From NCBI RefSeq assembly GCF_014201145.1, contig NZ_JACHDP010000001.1:3410001-3474000 (forward strand): a DNA stretch of 64,000 nucleotides. Direction: 5' to 3'. The stretch comes from Micromonospora parathelypteridis (lineage in GTDB: Bacteria > Actinomycetota > Actinomycetes > Mycobacteriales > Micromonosporaceae). Shown here piece by piece: positions 58,996 to 64,000 of the stretch. A program made the translations under genes and the position numbers. The notes under the pieces are model-generated. The model was not told the DNA's origin. It saw only the letters and a list, made by a program, of their open reading frames with translations, and made no database searches. Positions within the stretch are counted from its first letter, which is position 1; every line of letters starts with the position of its first letter.

Positions 58996-60353
58996 CCGCC
59001 GAGCCGGCCGCGCTGCCGTTGCTGCAGATGGCGCTGCGGGTCGAGCAGGACATCTTCGTGATCCGCCAGCGGGGCCGCGAGGTTGCCGCGGCGGTCGGCC
59101 TCGAACACCAGGACCAGGTCCGGATCGCCACCGCGCTCAGCGAGGTCGCCCGGGACCTGCTGCGCACGACCGGAGGCGCGGACGTCTCCTTCCACATCGA
59201 CGCGGGCCCCGACAGCCGGTTCCACCTGCGCGCCGACCTGGCCCCGGTGACCCCCCTGCCCGACGGCCGCTACGAGCCGCAGTCCGGCGCGGTGTCCCGA
59301 CTGGTCGACACACTGAGCGTGTCGACCGTCGAGGGGGTTACGGTCGTGAGGATGTCCCGACGAGTCCCGGCCAACGCGCCCATGCCGACCCCGGCGCGGC
59401 TCGCCGAGTTCCGTACCGAACTCGGCCGTACCGCGCCGTCCAGCGCGCTGGACGAGTTGACCGTGCAGAACGGGCAGCTCATCGCCGCACTCGACGAGGT
59501 GCGCACTCAGCGCGACGAGCTGGCCGTGCTGAACGAGGAACTGGCCGAGACCAACCGCGGTGTGCTGGCGCTCTACAACCAGCTCACCGAGGAGTTGGAG
59601 GAGACCAACCGGGGCGTCGTCGCCCTCTACGCCGAGCTGGACGAGAAGTCGGCGCAGCTGCGCGCGGCGAGCGAATCGAAGAGCCGGTTCCTGGCCAACG
59701 TCAGCCACGAACTGCGCGCCCCGGTCACCGCGATCATCGGGTTGGGGCGGCTGCTCACCGACTCCGCCTCCGACCCGCTCACCGTCGAACAGGGCCGCCA
59801 GGTCGATCTGATCCGCTCCTCCGCGGCGGACCTGCTCGGCCTCGTCAACGAACTCCTCGATCTGGCCAAGGCGGAGTCCGGCCGGATCGAGCCGGACCTG
59901 GCCGACGTCGACCTGCGCCCGCTCTTCGGCCAACTGCGCGGCACGTTGCGCGCGCTGGCCACCCGCCCGGAGGTGGAGCTGGTGGTGGAGGAGCCGGCCG
60001 CGCCGGCCCTGCTGCGCACCGACGAGGTGCTGCTCGGGCAGGTGCTGCGCAACCTGCTGCACAACGGGTTGAAGTTCACCGAGCGCGGCGAGGTGCGACT
60101 GCGGGCCCGCCAACACGGCGACCGGTGGAACTTCGAGGTCAGTGACACCGGGCCGGGCATCGCGCCGGACCTGCACGACCGGATCTTCGAGGAGTTCTAC
60201 CAGGTGCCCGGTGCCACCCGGGTCGGCGGCACCGGCCTCGGCCTGCCGTACGCCCGGCGGTTGGTGACGCTGCTCGGCGGGACACTGGAGCTGGCCAGCG
60301 CGCCGGGTCGGGGTAGCACCTTCACCGTCTCCCTGCCCACCGGCGGGATGTGA
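58992..60353 (+). CDS. Sensor histidine kinase with N-terminal degenerate RsbT-like domain
   Basis: A protein of 453 residues without membrane helices. Residues 1-130 resemble a GHKL domain that has lost its G boxes (N-box-like ALSEVARDLLRTTGG). A coiled coil (150-225, repeated ELxETNRGVxALYxxL) leads to HisKA with H239 (NVSHELRAPVT), then a HATPase (DTGPGI and GGTGLGL). It presumably phosphorylates the response regulator encoded next. ATGA overlap with the previous gene. Confidence 0.92.
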   Translation: MTAEPAALPLLQMALRVEQDIFVIRQRGREVAAAVGLEHQDQVRIATALSEVARDLLRTTGGADVSFHIDAGPDSRFHLRADLAPVTPLPDGRYEPQSGAVSRLVDTLSVSTVEGVTVVRMSRRVPANAPMPTPARLAEFRTELGRTAPSSALDELTVQNGQLIAALDEVRTQRDELAVLNEELAETNRGVLALYNQLTEELEETNRGVVALYAELDEKSAQLRAASESKSRFLANVSHELRAPVTAIIGLGRLLTDSASDPLTVEQGRQVDLIRSSAADLLGLVNELLDLAKAESGRIEPDLADVDLRPLFGQLRGTLRALATRPEVELVVEEPAAPALLRTDEVLLGQVLRNLLHNGLKFTERGEVRLRARQHGDRWNFEVSDTGPGIAPDLHDRIFEEFYQVPGATRVGGTGLGLPYARRLVTLLGGTLELASAPGRGSTFTVSLPTGGM

Positions 60354-60357
60354 CGGC

Positions 60358-61896
60358 GTGGACGGCATGCCGGCAACCGTCCTGGTGGTCGATGACAGTC
60401 GTACCAAGCGTTACCTGCTGGTCAGTTGGCTGACCCGGGCCGGGTTCACCGTGCTCGAGGCCGAGAACGGCGCCGACGCGTTGGCCCGGGTCGAGGTGGA
60501 CCGGATCGACCTGGTGGTCCTCGACGTCCGGCTGCCCGACCTGAGCGGCTACGAGGTCTGCGAACAGATCAAGGCGCGGCACCCGGCGATGCCGGTGATC
60601 CACGTGTCGGCGCACGCCGTGGACGTGGCCGACCGGGCCCAGGGGCTTACCCGGGGCGCGGACGCGTACCTCACCGAGCCGATCGAGCCGGAGGAGCTGA
60701 TCGCCACCACCCGGGCGGTGCTGCGCTACTACCAGGCCCGGCAGCGCGCCGAACTGCTCGCCGAGCGGCTGCTCGGGCTGGCCGACACGACCGTGGCGGT
60801 GCACGCCGCCCCCACCTTCGTACGCCTGCTGGAGGCTGCCGCGGAGGGTGCCGCACAGATCTTCAAGAGCCCGGCGGCGGTGATCGCCGAGACGTTCGAC
60901 GGTGACTGCCTCGCGGGGATCTGCGCCGGTCCGGGCGCGGCCGCCGCCGTGGTGCCGTGGGTCGTCGACGACACCGGCGTGCCGACCGGTGCCACGGTCC
61001 GGGTGGAGACCCCGGCGAACTGGGCATTGGTCGACTGGCCGGCCGGCGACACGGTGACGGTCGCCGCCGCCAAGCTGCGCGAGGACCGAGCCCCGCTGTA
61101 CGTGGTCGTCCCGACCGCCACCCAGACCGCCCGAACCCCGGTGCTGGTGCAGCTCGCCCAGGCGGTGGCCGCCGCCGTGGAGGCGCAACGCTCGTTCGAC
61201 GAGGAGCACCGGATCGCGGTCACCCTCCAACGCAGCCTGCTCCCACGCGGGCTGCCCACGGTTGCCGGCCTGGACCTCGCGGTGCGCTACGAGCCGGCCA
61301 GCGCACAGACCGAGGTGGGCGGCGACTTCTACGAGCTGGTGATGCTCGACGGTCACCTGCTGCTGGCGATCGGCGACGTGGCCGGCCACTCGCTGCACGC
61401 GGCGACCGTGATGGCCGAACTGCGGCACGCGGTGCGGGCGTACGCCGTGGAGGGGCACCAGCCCGGCGAGATCCTGCACCGGGTCAACGAGCTGATGCGG
61501 ACACTGCTGCCGAACGAGATCGCCACGCTCTGCGTACTGCTGCTGCACCCGCCGACCGGCCGGGTCCGGCTGGCCAGCGCCGGGCATCTTCCCCCGATGC
61601 TCAGCAAGGACGGCAAGGTCGAGTTCGTGCAGCACTCCGCGCCGCTGCTCGGCGTACGGGCGCCTCGCCCGGCCGACCTGGAGTTCGTGCTGCCGGCCGG
61701 GGCGACGCTGGTGTTCTACACCGACGGGCTGATCGAGCGACGGGACGCCACCATCGACGAAGGGCTGGCCGCGCTCGCCGCGATCTCCGCCACGGTCGAC
61801 GACGACCTGGACCGCTTCTGCGCCCGACTGCTGGTGGAGTTGGCCCCACCGGAGATCCAGGACGACGTCGCCGTGGTCGTCCTGCGCCGACGCTGA
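60358..61896 (+). CDS. Response regulator with GAF-like linker and PP2C (RsbU/SpoIIE-type) phosphatase
   Basis: A protein of 512 residues. Receiver domain 1-125 with phospho-Asp D56 (LVVLDVRLPD), but E107 (YLTEPIEP) stands where the conserved Lys is expected. A GAF-like region follows (about 140-280), then a PP2C/SpoIIE phosphatase (about 295-512: TEVGGDFYEL, IGDVAGHS, VFYTDGLIERRD). It is the output of the operon: it should dephosphorylate STAS antagonists such as the one encoded at 55779-56135. GTG start, four bases after the kinase stop. Confidence 0.93.
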   Translation: MDGMPATVLVVDDSRTKRYLLVSWLTRAGFTVLEAENGADALARVEVDRIDLVVLDVRLPDLSGYEVCEQIKARHPAMPVIHVSAHAVDVADRAQGLTRGADAYLTEPIEPEELIATTRAVLRYYQARQRAELLAERLLGLADTTVAVHAAPTFVRLLEAAAEGAAQIFKSPAAVIAETFDGDCLAGICAGPGAAAAVVPWVVDDTGVPTGATVRVETPANWALVDWPAGDTVTVAAAKLREDRAPLYVVVPTATQTARTPVLVQLAQAVAAAVEAQRSFDEEHRIAVTLQRSLLPRGLPTVAGLDLAVRYEPASAQTEVGGDFYELVMLDGHLLLAIGDVAGHSLHAATVMAELRHAVRAYAVEGHQPGEILHRVNELMRTLLPNEIATLCVLLLHPPTGRVRLASAGHLPPMLSKDGKVEFVQHSAPLLGVRAPRPADLEFVLPAGATLVFYTDGLIERRDATIDEGLAALAAISATVDDDLDRFCARLLVELAPPEIQDDVAVVVLRRR

Positions 61897-61936
61897 GCCG
61901 GCTGTCCTGCCTTGTCGGGCTCGGTGCGTTGTCGGC

Positions 61937-62737
61937 TCATCGCATCGAGCGGGCGTACGCGGCGGGTGACACCCCGGCCACGGCGGTGAAGTCGCGGACC
62001 AGGTGGGCCTGATCGCTGTAACCGAGGTCGGCGGCGAGGTCCGCCCAGTTCAGCGGACCACCGGCGGCCTGTTCGACGGCCTCCTGGAGCCGGTAGCGGC
62101 GGATCACCCACTTCGGCCCGACCCCCACGTACTCCATGAACAGCCGCTGCAACCGGCGGACCGGAAGGTCGTGCCGCGCGGCGAAGTCGTCGACCCGCAG
62201 CGCCGTCCGGTCGGTGCGGATCGCCTCGGCCAGCCGGACGGCCTCCTCGATCATCGGGTCCGGCTCCGGCTCCCAACCGGTGAGCAGGGTGTCCAATGCG
62301 TGGCAGCGCTCGTCGTCGGTGGTGGCCGCGCACACCGCCAATTCGGGGCCTGCCAGCCGACCGGCGGGCAACGGCACCCGGCGGCCGGTCAGCTCGGTGA
62401 CCGGCCGACGCCAGAACGCGTGGAAGCCGCCCGGGCGGAACTGCACCCCGCACACCCGGCCGGTGCCGGTGAGCGTGATCCGGAACAGGTCACGGCCCAC
62501 CCCGGCCACCTCGCCGAACTCGGGCCCGTCGCCGTCACGCCGGAACACCACGTTCACCGCCGGGTGCGGCACGATCCGCTGCTCGAACGGTGTGCTCAAC
62601 GCCCAGTCGATCAGCCAGTAGTGCTCGACCCAGGGGCGGAGCGACTCCACCGGCAGGTGCCGACGGAAGCGCACCTCGCGCAGCATGCGCTCCGGGTCGA
62701 GTATTCCCCGGCTGTCGCCACGCGGTCGATGTCGCAT
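61937..62737 (-). CDS. AraC-family transcriptional regulator
   Basis: A protein of 266 residues. The N-terminal part carries the DUF6597-type fold common in actinomycete AraC proteins (LRPWVEHYWLIDWALSTPFE). Two C-terminal HTH motifs follow (LRVDDFAARHDLPVRRLQRL, and LAADLGYSDQAHLVRDF). It is divergent from the metal-binding mycothiol-type gene, its possible target. Confidence 0.93.
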   Translation of the reverse strand: MRHRPRGDSRGILDPERMLREVRFRRHLPVESLRPWVEHYWLIDWALSTPFEQRIVPHPAVNVVFRRDGDGPEFGEVAGVGRDLFRITLTGTGRVCGVQFRPGGFHAFWRRPVTELTGRRVPLPAGRLAGPELAVCAATTDDERCHALDTLLTGWEPEPDPMIEEAVRLAEAIRTDRTALRVDDFAARHDLPVRRLQRLFMEYVGVGPKWVIRRYRLQEAVEQAAGGPLNWADLAADLGYSDQAHLVRDFTAVAGVSPAAYARSMR

Positions 62738-62768
62738 TTATTCAAGACCGCCCTCATACGCTGGTCCT

Positions 62769-63347
62769 ATGACCACTCAGACTAGCGATCTGCTGGCGGC
62801 TGCCGCGCCGCGAACCGTCGATGTGGTGCGCGGTATCGCCGACCATCAATTCGACCTGCCCACGCCGTGCCGCGACTACGTGGTTCGTGATCTGCTCAAC
62901 CACCTGTTCGAGGTGGTGGTCAACTTCCAGGACCTGGCCTTGAAGCGGCAGGTGGAATGGGCCGAGAAGCCCGACCACCTGGTCGACGGCTGGCGGGACC
63001 AGTTCGAGGTGGAGACCGGCCGTCTGGTCGCCGCCTGGGCCGATCCCTCCACCCTGGAGGGTGTGTCGCCGGGGATGGGTATGCCGCAGGCCGTCGTCGG
63101 AGGCATGGCTCTGCTGGACCTGACCGTGCACGGCTGGGATCTCGCCGTCGCCACCGGTCAGCCGTACCAGCCGGCCCCGGAGGCAGTGGCCGAACTGCAC
63201 GGGCTGGTCGAGCAGTTGGGCCCCACCGCCCGCAAGATGGGCGTCTTCGCCGAGCCGGTATCGACCCAATCCACCCCACCCCCCACTCCCGACCTGGCCC
63301 ACCTCCTGTCCCAAACCGGCCGCACCCCCACCTGGCCCACCCCCTAA
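62769..63347 (+). CDS. TIGR03086-type metal-binding protein (mycothiol maleylpyruvate isomerase-like)
   Basis: A protein of 192 residues of the DinB/MDMPI fold: DLPTPCRDYVVRDLLNHLFE at the start, and LLDLTVHGWDLAVATGQP for the second metal-site segment. Related enzymes use mycothiol with zinc. The His of the first segment (LLNHL), a Glu, and the His of VHGWD are the likely ligands. The last 30 residues are Pro/Thr-rich. No ribosome-binding site; TACGCT six bases upstream suggests a leaderless transcript. Confidence 0.88.
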   Translation: MTTQTSDLLAAAAPRTVDVVRGIADHQFDLPTPCRDYVVRDLLNHLFEVVVNFQDLALKRQVEWAEKPDHLVDGWRDQFEVETGRLVAAWADPSTLEGVSPGMGMPQAVVGGMALLDLTVHGWDLAVATGQPYQPAPEAVAELHGLVEQLGPTARKMGVFAEPVSTQSTPPPTPDLAHLLSQTGRTPTWPTP

Positions 63348-63413
63348 CCCCGGCCCCGGCCCTCCGCCCCCCGGCCCTCGGCCCCCCGGCCCCGGCCCAA
63401 GGTCTCCCCGGTT

Positions 63414-63468
63414 GATCATGAAGTTATTGCCGGCTGGCTCGGCGTGTCGTGGCAATAACTTCATGATC
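63414..63468. repeat. Perfect 18-bp inverted repeat
   Basis: GATCATGAAGTTATTGCC (63414-63431) and its exact complement (63451-63468) flank a 19-base loop. Its AT-rich stems stand out from the 72% GC background. It lies in the gap between the convergent mycothiol-type and small membrane protein genes and may terminate both. Confidence 0.85.
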
Positions 63469-63554
63469 GCCGCGCTGGGCGCTGGGCGCTGGGCGCTGGG
63501 AGCCGCGCTGGGCGCGGGGTGCGGGCGGGTGGCTTTTGGGGCTGTTTGGGGTGG

Positions 63555-63725
63555 TCAGGTTGGGGAGTGGAAGAGGCCGGCGGACCAGGAGATCAGCAGG
63601 CCGACGGCGGCGGAGCAGCAGCAGATGGCCAGGGCAGCGGTCACCACGGCGAGGATCATCCACGCGGACATGCGCCGGGCCGCACCCGGCGGTGCGTCGG
63701 TCCCCGAGCCGGCCTCGTCGTTCAC
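63555..63725 (-). CDS. 56-residue single-helix membrane protein
   Basis: GTG 63725 opens a frame of 57 codons: a polar N-terminus with MNDEAGSGTDAPPGAARR, then one membrane helix MILAVVTAALAICCCSAAVG plus LLISW, and a short tail. TAGACT ends six bases before the GTG, fitting a leaderless promoter. Three adjacent Cys in the helix are unusual. The codon pattern (third-position G/C) is that of real genes, whereas the other frame here encodes an Arg-rich shadow. Function unknown. Confidence 0.75.
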   Translation of the reverse strand: MNDEAGSGTDAPPGAARRMSAWMILAVVTAALAICCCSAAVGLLISWSAGLFHSPT

Positions 63726-63761
63726 GCCGGAAGTCTAGGCGCGCTGATCGCGCTGATTCCC

Positions 63762-63802
63762 GGATGTAGTGGCCTCGACGGGCGGTCGAGGCCACTACAT
63801 CC
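63762..63802. terminator. Perfect 18-bp palindrome next to the S9 peptidase gene
   Basis: GGATGTAGTGGCCTCGAC (63762-63779) and its exact complement (63785-63802) surround GGGCG. It lies 33 bases downstream of the stop of the peptidase gene (reverse strand) and upstream of the small membrane protein gene, so it probably ends the peptidase transcript. Confidence 0.8.
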
Positions 63803-63834
63803 AGGATCGAGCGCGATCATGTCGACCCGACGGG

Positions 63835-64000
63835 TCAGGCGCGGCCGAACCGGTCCAGGATCCAGGCGTTGATGAACGCCTCCTCACGCCAGGCGTCGTA
63901 GCGACCGCTCGGGCCACCGTGCCCGGCACCCATCTCGGTCTTGAGCAGGTAGTCGCCCTCCGGGGCGGTCGCCCGCAGTCGCGCGACCCACTTCGCCGGC
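63835..64000 (-). CDS. S9-family (oligopeptidase B-like) peptidase, C-terminal end
   Basis: Only the last 54 residues are in the window: they include KTEMGAGHGGPSGRYDAWRE and end in AWILDRFGRA. The His in GAGHGGPSGRY is the catalytic His of the S9 alpha/beta-hydrolase fold (prolyl oligopeptidase/oligopeptidase B type). The rest lies beyond the right edge. The stop is at 63835-63837. Confidence 0.88.
   Translation of the reverse strand, partial: PAKWVARLRATAPEGDYLLKTEMGAGHGGPSGRYDAWREEAFINAWILDRFGRA

Noticed and set aside
60358..61896. Receiver-PP2C protein considered as a classical RsbU
   Set aside because: RsbU has an N-terminal RsbT-binding domain; this protein has a receiver and GAF-like region instead, so direct activation by RsbT is not supported.

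Overview
The window is about 72% GC by eye. It has frequent GTG starts, many overlapping GTGA/ATGA gene junctions, leaderless promoters, a Tad pilus locus and mycothiol-type enzymes. This points to the chromosome of a filamentous actinomycete, and the gene content fits Micromonosporaceae (Micromonospora-like); the genus is an inference. I see no phage, transposase, integrase, CRISPR array or rRNA. One tRNA (Lys, anticodon TTT) is present.

Layout. 1-2128: a partial serine hydrolase and a divergent flavin disulfide oxidoreductase. 2221-15558: a sugar-utilisation locus consisting of a LacI repressor, an ABC importer (lipoprotein plus two permeases, no ATPase), a GH13 alpha-glucosidase and two very large secreted GH87 alpha-1,3-glucanases. 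Together they suggest outside-in digestion of alpha-1,3-glucan (mutan or fungal wall glucan). 15560-17294: a crotonase and a DUF2231-Rieske membrane protein. 17341-28276: a complete tight-adherence (Tad/Flp) pilus cluster read right to left, closed by a divergent prepilin peptidase. 28298-37174: metabolic and regulatory singletons (PAP2 phosphatase, zinc-ribbon protein, SAM methyltransferase, two LtrA membrane proteins, a MarR-GNAT fusion with its own operator, LysR, DHFR-like reductase, two GNATs). 37228-41778: a cell-wall and secretion cluster. Two tandem secreted proteins share an almost identical peptidase-inhibitor-I36-like N-terminus but carry different wall enzymes (M23 or SpoIID). They lie with an M15-like peptidase, a membrane-anchored HTH protein with an NBR1-like Ig domain, and a small cysteine-rich secreted protein.

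42066-55765 holds housekeeping and accessory genes: tRNA-Lys, an epimerase, a beta-helix lipoprotein, a ZIP transporter, an Eis-like acetyltransferase, a PadR/ABC export operon whose ATPase has an extra N-terminal domain, a PP2C phosphatase, an XRE-cupin regulator facing a BenE transporter across a palindrome, MscL, and GntR facing a CynX/NimT-type MFS exporter. 55779-61896 is a stressosome-type signalling operon: RsbR, RsbS, RsbT, a fused RsbW-like kinase/PP2C phosphatase, a hybrid histidine kinase and a response-regulator/PP2C phosphatase, tightly packed, with a divergent STAS antagonist. The right end holds AraC, a mycothiol-type hydrolase/isomerase, a 56-residue membrane protein that standard length cut-offs miss, and the C-terminal end of an S9 peptidase.

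Long palindromes recur in the gaps. Some are GC-rich intrinsic terminators and at least two belong to one dispersed sequence family. The strongest candidates for new biology are the I36/wall-enzyme module swap, the chained RsbT-like ATPase modules in the stressosome operon, the two mirror-image GH87 architectures and the Tad cluster's pilin-like proteins that lack Glu5.
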